A stretch of DNA of 64,000 nucleotides from Gluconacetobacter tumulisoli (lineage in GTDB: Bacteria; Pseudomonadota; Alphaproteobacteria; Acetobacterales; Acetobacteraceae), in contig NZ_JABEQM010000015.1 in assembly GCF_014174155.1 (NCBI RefSeq), positions 1 to 64,000 on the forward strand, written 5' to 3'. Positions 17,975 to 27,741 of this stretch are shown one piece after another. The notes beneath the pieces are model-generated. The model made no database searches. It was not told the origin of the DNA and was given only the letters and a program-made list of their open reading frames with translations. A program made the position numbers and the translations under genes. Each line of letters opens with the position of its first letter. Position 1 is the stretch's first letter.

Positions 17975-18000
17975 AGTCGCAACGGAACGAAGAGACACGG

Positions 18001-19152
18001 ATGAACCTGGCACTGATAGCTCTCGCGGTCGGCGCATTCGCAATCGGTGTCACCGAATTCACCCCCATGGGCCTGCTGCCCGTCCTGGCGCGGGGCGTTC
18101 ATGTCAGCGTGCCCCAGGCCGGGGGCCTCATCAGCGCCTATGCCTTCGGCGTCATGGGGGGCGCGCCGGTCATGACGCTGCTGCTGGCCCGCTACCCGCG
18201 CAAATACGCGCTCATCGGCCTGATGATCCTCTACACGATCGGAAACCTCGCGGCGGCCGCAGCCGATTCCTATACCCAGCTTCTGCTCGCGCGGGTCCTG
18301 ACCAGCCTCTCCCACGGCGCCTTCTTCGGCCTTGGCGCGGTCGAAGCGGCCAGCCTGGTGGATCGCTCCCGCCGCGCCCGCGCCGTGGCCAGCATGTTCA
18401 TGGGCCTGACCGTCGCCAATATCTTCGGCGTCCCCACCGCAACATGGCTGGGCGATGTCCTGGGGTGGCGCCAGGCCTTCGTGGCCATCTCGTTCCTCGG
18501 ACTCATCTCCGCCGCCGCCCTCATCGCCGCGCTGCCGCTGGCCGAAGCCGGCACAAGGCCCGACGCCGCCGCCGAACTGAAGGTCATCCTGCGCCCCAAC
18601 GTCCTGATGGCGCTCGGCGTCACCGTCATCGGCGCAGGCGCCATGTTCGAGCTGTACACCTACATCGCCCCCATGCTGGAAACCATCACCCACGCCAGCC
18701 CCAGCCTGGTGACCGCCGCCCTCATGCTGATCGGCATCGGCTTCAGCATCGGCAACGCGATCGGGGGCCGCACGGCGGACCGATCCCTCACCGGCACGCT
18801 CCTCACCTTCTTCCCGATCCTCGGCTTCATCATGCTGGCCTTCCCCTTCGCGGCACAGACACCGGCCGGCGCCCTGATCGGCGTCCTGCTCTGGGGCATC
18901 GCCAGCTTCTCCATCATGCCCGCCCTGCAGATGCGCACCATGCAGGCCGCGCACGAAGCCCCCGGTCTCGCCTCGTCGGTCAATATCGGGGCCTTCAACC
19001 TCGGAAACGCCCTGGGCGCCGCTCTGGGCGGCGGCGTCCTGTCATTCGGTTTCGGCTACGCGACAGTCTCCGCCCTCGGCCTGGCCCTCGCCGCCTTCGG
19101 CGTCCTGCTCGTCCTGGCATCCCGCCACGGGCGGCTCGCCCCCGAAGCCTGA
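18001..19152 (+). CDS. MFS efflux transporter (AraJ/YdhP-like, DHA1 group)
   Basis: The 383-residue protein has 12 membrane segments. Residues 1-40 (AFAIGVTEFTPMGLLPVLA) carry the TEF/TP motif of AraJ and related drug:H+ antiporters, and RYPRKYALIG at about 62-71 is the loop 2-3 motif A region. Members export sugars, drugs or other small molecules. It stands alone between ileS and ribF. Its upstream palindrome suggests control by a HxlR- or TetR-like repressor encoded elsewhere. The substrate cannot be told from sequence. Confidence 0.85.
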   Translation: MNLALIALAVGAFAIGVTEFTPMGLLPVLARGVHVSVPQAGGLISAYAFGVMGGAPVMTLLLARYPRKYALIGLMILYTIGNLAAAAADSYTQLLLARVLTSLSHGAFFGLGAVEAASLVDRSRRARAVASMFMGLTVANIFGVPTATWLGDVLGWRQAFVAISFLGLISAAALIAALPLAEAGTRPDAAAELKVILRPNVLMALGVTVIGAGAMFELYTYIAPMLETITHASPSLVTAALMLIGIGFSIGNAIGGRTADRSLTGTLLTFFPILGFIMLAFPFAAQTPAGALIGVLLWGIASFSIMPALQMRTMQAAHEAPGLASSVNIGAFNLGNALGAALGGGVLSFGFGYATVSALGLALAAFGVLLVLASRHGRLAPEA

Positions 19153-19190
19153 CCCCTCAGACGGAACCCTTCAGCCCCGTACCGCGCCGC

Positions 19191-20138
19191 TCAGACCCTG
19201 CCGCGCAGCATTTCGGCCAGATAAGCCCGAGCGGCGGTGGCGTCCAGGGCGATCTGGGTCTTCAGGGCGTCCAAGCCGGTGAATCGGCGTTCCTCGCGCA
19301 ACAGGTCGTGCAGCGCGACCGACAGGGTCTGGTCGTACAGACCGCCCTCGAAATCCAGCAGATGGACCTCCAGCCGGCTTTCCTGGCCGTCATCGATGGT
19401 CGGGCGGCGGCCGATATTGGCGACGCCGGGCAGGGACCGGCCGTCCGTCAGGCGCACGGTCACGGCATAGACCCCGCGCGCGGGTTCCAGATGCCGGCCC
19501 AGCGGGATGTTCGCGGTCGGGAAGCCCAGCAGGCGGCCGCGCTTGTCGCCGTGCTGCACGACGCCGCGGATGGACCACGGGCGCCCCAGTTCCTCGGCCG
19601 CGCGTTCGGGGTATCCGTCCTGCAGCAGGCGGCGGATGCGTGTCGAGGAATAGGGACCGCCGGCATCCGCCAGCGCCGGCACCACCGTCAAGCCCAGCCC
19701 CAGTTCCTCGGCCCTTTCGGACAGGAAGGTGACGTTGCCGCCGCGCCGGTGGCCGAAGGCGAAATCGGCCCCGCAGGCCAGATGGCGCAGGCCCAGCCCC
19801 TCATGCAGCACATCGGTCACGAAGCGTTCGGCCGACATCGCGCTGAACGCGGCGTCGAACGGGATCTGAAAGACGTGCCGCACCCCCAGCGCCGACAGGG
19901 CCGACAGCCGTTCATCCGGCAGAGTCAGGCGGAAGGGCGGGTCCTGCGGACGGAACAGTTCGCGCGGGTGGGGTTCGAACGTCACGACCGCCAGTCCCAG
20001 GTCGGGCCGCGCCGCGTGCAGGGTGTGCAGCAGATGCGCATGACCCAGATGCACGCCGTCGAAATTGCCCAGCGCCGCCGCCATGCCGCGGGCCTCGGCC
20101 GGGATGTGGCGCCAGCCGGTGTGCAGGTGCGTCTTCAT
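19191..20138 (-). CDS. ribF: Bifunctional riboflavin kinase / FAD synthetase
   Basis: RibF turns riboflavin into FMN and then FAD. The 315-residue protein has the N-terminal adenylyltransferase domain, starting with GNFDGVHLGH at 24-33, and the C-terminal flavokinase domain with RGRLLGFPTANI at about 195-207. The ATG at 20138 follows GAGGA at a suitable distance. It is the last of seven collinear genes and lies only seven bases after mtnC. The link is not obviously metabolic. Confidence 0.95.
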   Translation of the reverse strand: MKTHLHTGWRHIPAEARGMAAALGNFDGVHLGHAHLLHTLHAARPDLGLAVVTFEPHPRELFRPQDPPFRLTLPDERLSALSALGVRHVFQIPFDAAFSAMSAERFVTDVLHEGLGLRHLACGADFAFGHRRGGNVTFLSERAEELGLGLTVVPALADAGGPYSSTRIRRLLQDGYPERAAEELGRPWSIRGVVQHGDKRGRLLGFPTANIPLGRHLEPARGVYAVTVRLTDGRSLPGVANIGRRPTIDDGQESRLEVHLLDFEGGLYDQTLSVALHDLLREERRFTGLDALKTQIALDATAARAYLAEMLRGRV

Positions 20139-20145
20139 GCCGTCC

Positions 20146-20859
20146 TCATGCCGCCGGCAGCGCGAACAGCCGCGACACGTCGTCCAGCGTGGCGGCGACC
20201 GGATGGGCCGTGCCGGCAACCGTCCCGTCCTCGGCCCGGACCAGCTGGCAGGTGCGCAGACCGGCCTGCGCCGCGGCGTCCAGTTCGGCGACGATGTCCG
20301 ACAGGAACAGGGTGCGGCCGGGTGTCCAGCCGGTCTCGGCCAGGATGGCGCGATAGCTTTCGGCCGCCCGCTTGCCGCCGATCCGCAGATCGTAGAATCC
20401 GTCGAACAGCGGGATGAAATCGCCCTCGGTCGTATGGCCGTAGATCAGGCGCTGCGCCGCCTCGGACCCCGAGGAATAGACCGCCAGCCGCAGCCCCGCC
20501 GCATGCCAGCGCCGCAAGGCGGGGGCCACGTCCGCGAACAGGGTGGCCCGCAGGGCGCCGGTGCGATAGCCATCGGCCCAGGCCAGACCCTGCAGGGCCT
20601 TCAGCGGGCCGATCTTCTCGTCCGCGTCCATCCAGGCATTCAACTGCGCCAGCGGCGGCACGCCGGGGGCGAGGTCCGCGATCTCGGCCACCGCCGCACG
20701 GACGGCGGGGTCGTCGGCCCGCTGCGCCAGCAGGACGGGCATCGCCGCCCGCGCGTAGGGAAACAGGACGCTATGAACGAAAGAAACCGGAATGGTGGTC
20801 CCCTCGATATCCAGCAGGACCGTATCGATCCCGGCCGACACGCATGCCGTCGCCGTCAT
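20146..20859 (-). CDS. mtnC: Enolase-phosphatase E1 (methionine salvage)
   Basis: This HAD-superfamily enzyme converts 2,3-diketo-5-methylthiopentyl-1-phosphate by enolisation and dephosphorylation into the acireductone used by MtnD. The first HAD motif is LLDIEGTT (Asp17, Glu19), typical of E1 and unlike the DxD of ordinary phosphatases; YSSGS near 112-116 is the second motif. The 237-residue length fits. The ATG at 20859 gives the usual short lead-in. It follows mtnD by 13 bases, in pathway company. Confidence 0.95.
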   Translation of the reverse strand: MTATACVSAGIDTVLLDIEGTTIPVSFVHSVLFPYARAAMPVLLAQRADDPAVRAAVAEIADLAPGVPPLAQLNAWMDADEKIGPLKALQGLAWADGYRTGALRATLFADVAPALRRWHAAGLRLAVYSSGSEAAQRLIYGHTTEGDFIPLFDGFYDLRIGGKRAAESYRAILAETGWTPGRTLFLSDIVAELDAAAQAGLRTCQLVRAEDGTVAGTAHPVAATLDDVSRLFALPAA

Positions 20860-20872
20860 GTCTTCAACGCCT

Positions 20873-21412
20873 TCAGGTGACGGGAAACTGCCGGGCGATG
20901 TCATCGCCCGTGTAGCGGGCGACCCAGCCCGTGGTGTCGGTAAAGACCCGCAGCGCCACGACATCGGGTTCCGGCCCCGCGTCGAACCAGTGCGGAATCC
21001 CCTCGGGGACCGAGATCAGGTCGCCCTCGGTGCAGCGCACGTCATAGACATGGCCCCCGACATGCAGCACGAAATTGCCCCAGCCATGGACGAAGAAACG
21101 GACCTCGTCCTCGCTATGCGTGTGTTCGGACAGGAATTTGTCGCGCAGCGCGGCCAGGTTCGGGGTGGCGGCGCTGATCCGAACCACGTCCGCCGATCCG
21201 GCCCCGGTCTCGCCCATCAATTCGTCCAGATAGGGACGATAGACCGTCAGGACCTCGTCCGGCGTGGCGTCGCGGGGCGGCACCACCGGGCTGTCCCAGC
21301 GTTCGAAACGGACGCCTATGCCGCGCAGCACCGCCGAGATCTCCGCCGGCTCCTCGGTTCGCTGCATGATCGTGTCGGGACTGTCGTCGCGATAGACGGT
21401 CAGGCGGCTCAT
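20873..21412 (-). CDS. mtnD: Acireductone dioxygenase
   Basis: This cupin enzyme of methionine salvage oxidises the acireductone with O2. With iron it yields the keto-acid precursor of methionine and formate; with nickel it yields methylthiopropionate, CO and formate. All metal ligands are present: His97, His99 and Glu103 in HTHSEDE, and His141 in GIPHWFD. At 179 residues it is the usual size. Its ATG overlaps the mtnB stop as ATGA (21409-21412), so the two are translationally coupled. Confidence 0.96.
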   Translation of the reverse strand: MSRLTVYRDDSPDTIMQRTEEPAEISAVLRGIGVRFERWDSPVVPPRDATPDEVLTVYRPYLDELMGETGAGSADVVRISAATPNLAALRDKFLSEHTHSEDEVRFFVHGWGNFVLHVGGHVYDVRCTEGDLISVPEGIPHWFDAGPEPDVVALRVFTDTTGWVARYTGDDIARQFPVT

Positions 21413-22035
21413 CGACCGATCTTCCTTCGTTCCAGTTCGCAGGCCAGCAGGAATTCCAGCCCCTCCAGCCGCGCCAGGGCGATGTCCATGCTTCCGCCCC
21501 AGACATAGACGCCATGGCCACGGATCACATAGCCCGCCGGCATCCGGCCCAGATGCGGCGCGACCGCCCGCGACAGCCGGGCGATGTCCTGGTCGTTGTC
21601 GAAGACCGGCAGGCGCACGGTCGCATCATGGGTGTCCTGTCCCTCGAACACCTTCAGCACCTCGTAGCCCGACAGGACGATGGCATCCCCGTCCGCCGCC
21701 ATCGACAGCACGGTCGAGGCCACGGAATGGCCGTGCAGCACCGCGCCGACATCGGGGGCGAAGGCATAGACCTGGCAATGCAGCAGCGTCTCCGCGCTGG
21801 GCCGGTCGCCCGCATGCACCGCACGGCCGTCCGGCGCGACCTCGATCACGCCGTCCGGGGTCAGATGGCCCTTGTGGCCCCCCGACCGGGTGATGGCGAT
21901 CCGTCCATCGGCCAGCCGGCGGCTGATATTGCCGGCCGTCGCGGGCACCCAGCCGAAGCGGTCCATCCGCCGTCCCGCCGCGACGATGTCCTGCACCGCC
22001 CCGGCCCACGGGTCGGCAAAACCCATATTGTCCAT
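21409..22035 (-). CDS. mtnB: Methylthioribulose-1-phosphate dehydratase
   Basis: This class II aldolase-fold enzyme dehydrates 5-methylthioribulose 1-phosphate, the step before MtnC. Zinc ligands are visible: His101 and His103 (LHGHS) and His174 (RGHGVYVWG). Pattern and length (208 residues) match MtnB better than fuculose-phosphate aldolase, and its neighbours mtnD and mtnC confirm the role. The upstream pathway genes mtnA and mtnP or mtnK are not in the window. It starts 25 bases after tatA. Confidence 0.95.
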   Translation of the reverse strand: MDNMGFADPWAGAVQDIVAAGRRMDRFGWVPATAGNISRRLADGRIAITRSGGHKGHLTPDGVIEVAPDGRAVHAGDRPSAETLLHCQVYAFAPDVGAVLHGHSVASTVLSMAADGDAIVLSGYEVLKVFEGQDTHDATVRLPVFDNDQDIARLSRAVAPHLGRMPAGYVIRGHGVYVWGGSMDIALARLEGLEFLLACELERRKIGR

Positions 22036-22059
22036 GTCAGCCCGTCCCGCGCCGGCCTG

Positions 22060-22329
22060 TCAGGAGTGGGAGGAGCCGGACGGACGCCCCGCGCCGGTGA
22101 AGCTGGCGTCCTTCTGCGCGTCGACCACGGGACCGGGCGGCGCGATATGCCCGCCGGGCTGGCCCGGGGCGCCGGCCTCCATCGATTCGTCGTCGGCCAT
22201 GTTCTTCTTGAACGATTTGACGCCCCGCGCGACGTCGCCCATCAGCGTACTGATCTTGCCGCCGCCGCCAAACAGGACCAGCACGACCGCAAGCACGATC
22301 AGCCAGTGCCAGATGCTCAAGCTACCCAT
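22060..22329 (-). CDS. tatA: Sec-independent translocase subunit TatA
   Basis: The 89-residue protein has an N-terminal membrane segment (about 5-20, [19 protein letters not shown]), the FGxGK hinge and an amphipathic helix ([15 protein letters not shown]), the classic TatA plan; the tail is disordered and Pro/Gly-rich. TatA forms the pore for export of folded proteins. tatB and tatC are not adjacent, so the Tat genes are split in this organism, or this is an extra tatA. It sits between a CHAP lipoprotein gene and mtnB. Confidence 0.92.
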   Translation of the reverse strand: MGSLSIWHWLIVLAVVLVLFGGGGKISTLMGDVARGVKSFKKNMADDESMEAGAPGQPGGHIAPPGPVVDAQKDASFTGAGRPSGSSHS

Positions 22330-22481
22330 AGCACACCCTCGATTCCGCGCCGTGACGCGAAGCTGCGTTCATCCATTGCCGGCATTCCGTCGCCGGCGCC
22401 GGCCGGCCCCGTACCGTGAAACCGCTCCATGACATGGAACCGCATCGTCCGTCATGCAAGCGCCGTCTTCCCTGTCCCCCG

Positions 22482-22979
22482 TCAGGCGTCCGGGGACGGA
22501 CGCCGCGGCAGGTCGCGGGAAATGAAGCCGTACGTCGGATAGACGCTTTTTCCCATGCTGTGAACCGGCTGCCACCAGACCCGCACCGCCGACCAGTCGT
22601 TGTCGGGCGACACGTCGACCACCGGCACGCCATGGTCGACGCGCCCTGGTTCCCAATTCGCCTGGTCGACCAGGATCGCCCGCGTGCCCCGTACCTGGCG
22701 GACGACCGACACATGCCCGTCGGGCAGGCGACGGGTCGAGCGGAACACCAGGACGGCGCCGGGGGCGGGCATGCGGGAATGGGCATAGACCCCGGCGGAT
22801 TGGCGCCACCACCCCGCCGCCGCCCCGCTGAGCCGCAGCCCGGTCTCGGACCGGGCATAGGGCGCGCACTGCACCGATCCGTTCCACCCGCCGCCGCATG
22901 CCGCCAGCGGCAGTACGCCCGCAACCGCCAGCACCCCAGCAAGGCGTCCGGCCCCGCGACCCGTCGGGCCACCCCTCAT
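22482..22979 (-). CDS. CHAP-domain lipoprotein (putative amidase or peptidase)
   Basis: This is a 165-residue predicted lipoprotein: signal peptide, lipobox LAAC and Cys28. The mature part looks like a small CHAP domain: Cys38 (VQCAPYAR), His89 (PDGHVSVV) and a following ILVDQANW strand. These would form the Cys-His-polar active site used to cut peptidoglycan amide bonds. The ATG overlaps the recX stop (ATGA, 22976-22979), so it is coupled to recX. The target bond and role in wall turnover are inferred only from the domain. Confidence 0.75.
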   Translation of the reverse strand: MRGGPTGRGAGRLAGVLAVAGVLPLAACGGGWNGSVQCAPYARSETGLRLSGAAAGWWRQSAGVYAHSRMPAPGAVLVFRSTRRLPDGHVSVVRQVRGTRAILVDQANWEPGRVDHGVPVVDVSPDNDWSAVRVWWQPVHSMGKSVYPTYGFISRDLPRRPSPDA

Positions 22980-23632
22980 ATCGACTTCATCCGGAAGATC
23001 CGTTCCTCGGCTTCATCGGGGTCCATGTCCAGGGCGGCCTCGGCGACGGCGCGGCCGAACCCGGCCCGGGCCATCGCCTCCAGCGCCCGCAGGCGGCGCG
23101 CGAACGCCCCGTCGTCGTCGTGATCCCCGGCCGGACCGAACGGCCCCACCCGCCGCTTGCGCGCGAAGACCAGCGCCGCCGCGAGTTCGGTCTCGTACCC
23201 CGCGCCGTCGCGCGTGCCCAGCGCGTCGTCCAGCACGGCGTCGGCCACGTCCTCCCCTACCCCGCGCGCGGCAAGATGCGCCTGCACCGCGCGGCGCGAC
23301 CGGCCGACACGCGTCAGCGACCGGGCCCGCGACCCGGCGAAGGCCGCGTCGTCCACCGCCCCCAGGTCGGCCATGTCACGCACCACGTCGGCGACCAATG
23401 CGCGCGCCGTGGCGGCCTGGGATTCGATCTCGTCCGAGGGATGTCCGGCCTCTGCCGCACCGCGGGCCCAGCGCTGCACCATCCGCGCCAGCACCTGCTC
23501 CAGCCCGGCCCGCGTGGTGCCGAAGCGCGCCAGATGCGCCAGCGCGGTCGCGCGCAGGGCGGCGCGATCGGGCGCCGGGCCGTCAGCCCGCCGCCCGCGC
23601 CGCTTCGTTGCCGGTGCCGTACGATCCGTCAT
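22976..23632 (-). CDS. recX: Regulatory protein RecX
   Basis: RecX binds RecA filaments and limits recombinase activity. The 218-residue protein is helical, with repeated three-helix units: ALAHLARFGTTRAGLEQVL (about 28-46), RSLTRVGRSRRAVQAHLAARG in the centre, and RRLRALEAMARAGFGRAVAEAAL near the end. It is somewhat longer than E. coli RecX, with an acidic C-terminal extension. Starts at 23632 or 23644 are both possible. recA is not nearby. It heads the seven-gene minus-strand run down to ribF. Confidence 0.82.
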   Translation of the reverse strand: MTDRTAPATKRRGRRADGPAPDRAALRATALAHLARFGTTRAGLEQVLARMVQRWARGAAEAGHPSDEIESQAATARALVADVVRDMADLGAVDDAAFAGSRARSLTRVGRSRRAVQAHLAARGVGEDVADAVLDDALGTRDGAGYETELAAALVFARKRRVGPFGPAGDHDDDGAFARRLRALEAMARAGFGRAVAEAALDMDPDEAEERIFRMKSI

Positions 23633-23890
23633 GCGGGCCAGCATGGCACAAACCTGCCGGAACGGGGAACAGCCCCCGCCCGAACGACCGATCCCGGACG
23701 AATATCGTGGGCGAATACGCGGCATGCGCGCGACGGGATGCGACAGAATTTGACTTGTGGCCTCACCCGCCCGCATCATGCCCGCGAGACGAATGCCTGC
23801 CCGCCCCCGGCGTGTGGGCCGTTTCGCGTTTCAGATCTTCCCGCAACCCGGACAGCAAACGACCCCGGACAGAGAACGACAAGGTCCATC

Positions 23891-25110
23891 ATGATTCCCG
23901 CCCTGATGCCCACCTACAACCGTGCCGACCTCGCCTTCGAGCGGGGAGAAGGCTGCTGGCTGTACACGGCGGACGGACGACGATTCCTGGACCTGGGCGC
24001 GGGCATCGCGACCTCGTCGCTGGGACACAACAACCCCCACCTGGTCGCGGCCATCGCCGGACAGGCGGCGCGGGTGATGCATGTGTCGAACCTGTATCGC
24101 GTCCCTCAGGCCGAACGGCTGGCGGAACGGCTGGTCGCCGCCAGCTTCGCCGACAGCGTCTTCTTCTGCAATTCGGGCGCCGAGGCGAACGAAGGCATGG
24201 TGAAGATGATCCGCCGCGCCCAGGCCCGCGACGGCCATCCGGAACGCAACCGCATCATCTGCTTCAACGGCGCGTTCCACGGGCGCACGCTGGCGATGCT
24301 GGCGGCCACCGGCAACCCGAAATATCTCGACGGGTTCGGCCCGGCGGTCGAAGGCTTCGACCATGTACCGATGAACAACATGAACGCCGTGCGCGCCGCG
24401 ATCACGGCCGAGACCGCCGGCATCATGATCGAACCCGTGCAGGGCGAAAGCGGCGTCAACGTCGCCGATCCGCGCTTCCTGCAGGAACTGCGCGCCGCGT
24501 GCGACGAGTTCGGCCTGTACCTGGGCATGGACGAGGTCCAGAGCGGCATGGGCCGCACCGGCCGGCTGTTCGCCCATGAATGGTCGGGCGTGACCCCGGA
24601 CGTGATGTCCACCGCCAAGGGCATCGCCGGCGGCTTCCCCATGGGTGCCATCCTGGCGACCGAGGCGGTGGCCCGCCACCTGACGCCGGGGTCGCACGGG
24701 ACCACGTTCGGCGGCAATCCGCTGGCCTGCACGGCGGCGAACGCGGTGCTGGACGTCCTGCTGGCCCCGGGCTTCCTCGACCAGGTGCAGGCGCGCGGCG
24801 CCCTGCTGGCGGGGTACCTGGACGATCTGGTCGCGGCCTTCCCCGACGTCTTCGACGCGCGGCGCGGCATCGGCCTGATGCTGGGCCTGCGCTGCGTGGC
24901 GCCGGTCGGCCTGGTGCAGGACGCCGCGATGCATGAAGGCGTGCTGGGCGTGACCGCCGGGGACAACGTCCTGCGCCTGGTGCCGCCGCTGGTGATCACC
25001 GAGGACGATTGCGCCGAGGCCGCCCGCCGCCTGCGCCACGCCGCTCTGCGGGTGCGCGCCCACCTGGCCGCCCAGCTGGCAATGACGTCGGCCGGACAGG
25101 AGAGCGCGGC

Positions 25111-25114
<4 letters not shown>
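23891..25114 (+). CDS. argD: Acetylornithine aminotransferase
   Basis: This PLP enzyme of arginine synthesis transfers an amino group from glutamate to N-acetylglutamate semialdehyde; many also act as succinyldiaminopimelate aminotransferase. The PLP lysine is Lys243 (MSTAKGIAGGFPMGA); FCNSGAEANEG and MDEVQSGMGRTG are the cofactor-binding motifs. The 407-residue length is normal. An AAGG lies upstream of the ATG. It overlaps argF by ATGA (25111-25114). The 258 bases upstream, shared with divergent recX, should hold the promoter. Confidence 0.95.
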
Positions 25115-26108
<994 letters not shown>

Positions 26109-26112
<4 letters not shown>

Positions 26113-26432
26113 CCACCGGCCCCGCCGAAGTACCCGCCCACCCCACCACCACCGAGGACGTGCCGGCGACCCCGGGCTGGGTGGAAGGCAGCGTGGAGGC
26201 CGCCTTCGCCACCCTGCCCTGCACCGGCCCCGGCGTGACGGTCCTGCGCAACGCCTACCTGGATTGCCTGGCCGGGGCCAGCCGGACCGAGGATCTGGAC
26301 GCCGCCCATGACCGGTGCCGACAGGCCCTGCTGAAGGCGCTGGCCGCCAAGGAAAGGGTCCAGCCCGAGGTTCTGCGCATCTTCGAGACTAAACTGGAAG
26401 CGCTGGAGGCCGAAATCAGCGCCCGCATCTGA
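26109..26432 (+). CDS. Conserved-looking small protein coupled to argF, function unknown
   Basis: The 107-residue acidic, helical protein starts inside the argF stop codon (ATGA). After a Pro/Thr-rich tail of about 22 residues it has VEAAFATLPCTGPGVTVLRNAYLDCLAGA (in two parts, about 30-58) and a C-terminal amphipathic helix rich in Lys/Glu, possibly a coiled coil. It has no signal peptide, membrane segment or metal motif. Coupling suggests expression with argD-argF. I recognise no family; its position before hslO may be conserved in relatives. Coding is supported by start overlap and codon use. Confidence 0.7.
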
Positions 26433-26442
26433 AAGAGGCAAG

Positions 26443-26476
26443 TTTTAAACCGGTTTGAAATCGCCCTGTCGGCGAT
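26443..26476. promoter_or_regulatory. Palindrome and hairpin between the argF unit and hslO
   Basis: An 18-base near-palindrome (26443-26460) with the perfect core AAACCGGTTT (26447-26456) is followed by the hairpin ATCGCC (26460-26465)/GGCGAT (26471-26476). They begin 11 bases after the small gene's stop. They could be an operator for hslO or an end-of-operon structure; there is no T-run. Confidence 0.4.
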
Positions 26477-26643
26477 CCGGCACGCGTTTTCTGGCACTTC
26501 GCTGCGCATGACCATCAAGGCCGCCCCGCCCCGAGGCCCGGCATATGTTTGCCCCCATCGGGGTGGGGCGCAGGAAACGTGCGCCTGATCGCAGGCCCAC
26601 CCCCTGAATAAAACAGCCTGCCCCCGTCCGCACAGGATACCCC

Positions 26644-27594
26644 ATGATCCACACCCCTGCCTTCCTCGACACCCATCGGCCCGATGTGCCGGACCTGGTC
26701 GTGCCCCAGGGGGTGACGCCGTTCTACCTGGCCGGACGGCCGGTGCGCGGGCGGCTGGTGCGGGTCGGCGCGCTGGCGGACGCGCTGCTGACCCGGCACG
26801 ATCACCCGGACATCGTCCTGCGACTGGCAGGCGAGGCGCTGGCATTGGTCGGCGGTCTGGCGTCGGCCTTGAAATTCCAGGGCTCGTTCTCGGTGCAAGC
26901 GCGCGGCGACGGGCCGGTGTCCTCCCTGGTCGCCGACTGCACGCATGCGGGCGCGCTGCGCTTCCACGCGCGTTCGGACGCCGCACGGATCGCGGAACTG
27001 GCGGCCACCGACCCGGATGTGGATGCGGGGCGGCTGCTGGGGGCGGGCTATCTGGCCTTCACCGTCGACCAGGGACCCGACACCGACATCCACCAGGGCA
27101 TCGTCGAGATCCAGGGCGCGTCGCTTTCGGACATGGCCGCGCATTATTTCCAGACCAGCGAACAGCATGCCTGCTGGATCCGCCTGGCCTGCGTGCACAC
27201 CGATGCCGGCTGGCGGGCCAGCGCCCTGCTGCTGGAACGTATCGCGACCGAGGGCGGCATCGCGGCCGAACATGCGCCCGCGGGTGACGAGGACGACAGC
27301 TGGACCACCGCGGTCACCCTGGCCGAGACCGTCACGGACGCCGAACTGACGGACGAAACCCTGCCGCCGGAAGATCTGCTCTACCGCCTGTTCCACGCCG
27401 AGGACGTCTGCGCCGACCGCCCGCGCGCCCTGGCCTTCGGCTGCCGATGCAGCCGCGCCCGCCTGTCGGGCATCCTGGAGACGTTCTCCACCGACGACCT
27501 GGACCACATGACCGAGGGCGGAACGATCAGCATGAGCTGCGAATTCTGCAATATCTGCTTCCGCTTCCCGCGCGCGGAGATCGGCGGCGCCTGA
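26644..27594 (+). CDS. hslO: Redox-regulated chaperone Hsp33
   Basis: Hsp33 is a cytoplasmic holdase activated by oxidation or bleach-type stress. The zinc-binding switch is complete: CRC at 267-269 and CEFC at 299-302 (29 residues between), plus an extra Cys305. The N-terminal substrate-binding domain fits the family, with a total of 316 residues. The 211 bases upstream hold a palindrome and hairpin that may bear on its control. Confidence 0.95.
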   Translation: MIHTPAFLDTHRPDVPDLVVPQGVTPFYLAGRPVRGRLVRVGALADALLTRHDHPDIVLRLAGEALALVGGLASALKFQGSFSVQARGDGPVSSLVADCTHAGALRFHARSDAARIAELAATDPDVDAGRLLGAGYLAFTVDQGPDTDIHQGIVEIQGASLSDMAAHYFQTSEQHACWIRLACVHTDAGWRASALLLERIATEGGIAAEHAPAGDEDDSWTTAVTLAETVTDAELTDETLPPEDLLYRLFHAEDVCADRPRALAFGCRCSRARLSGILETFSTDDLDHMTEGGTISMSCEFCNICFRFPRAEIGGA

Positions 27595-27741
27595 TATGCG
27601 GCGCCGTGGCGCACGGATATGTGGCCGGATCATGGCGGCCGATTGACCGGCGCGACGCGGAACGGCAGGCTTGCGACAGTTTTCTGTTTTGCCTGTGCTT
27701 TCTGCCGTCCTCTGTCGATCCACCCGTTGGAGATGCCATCC

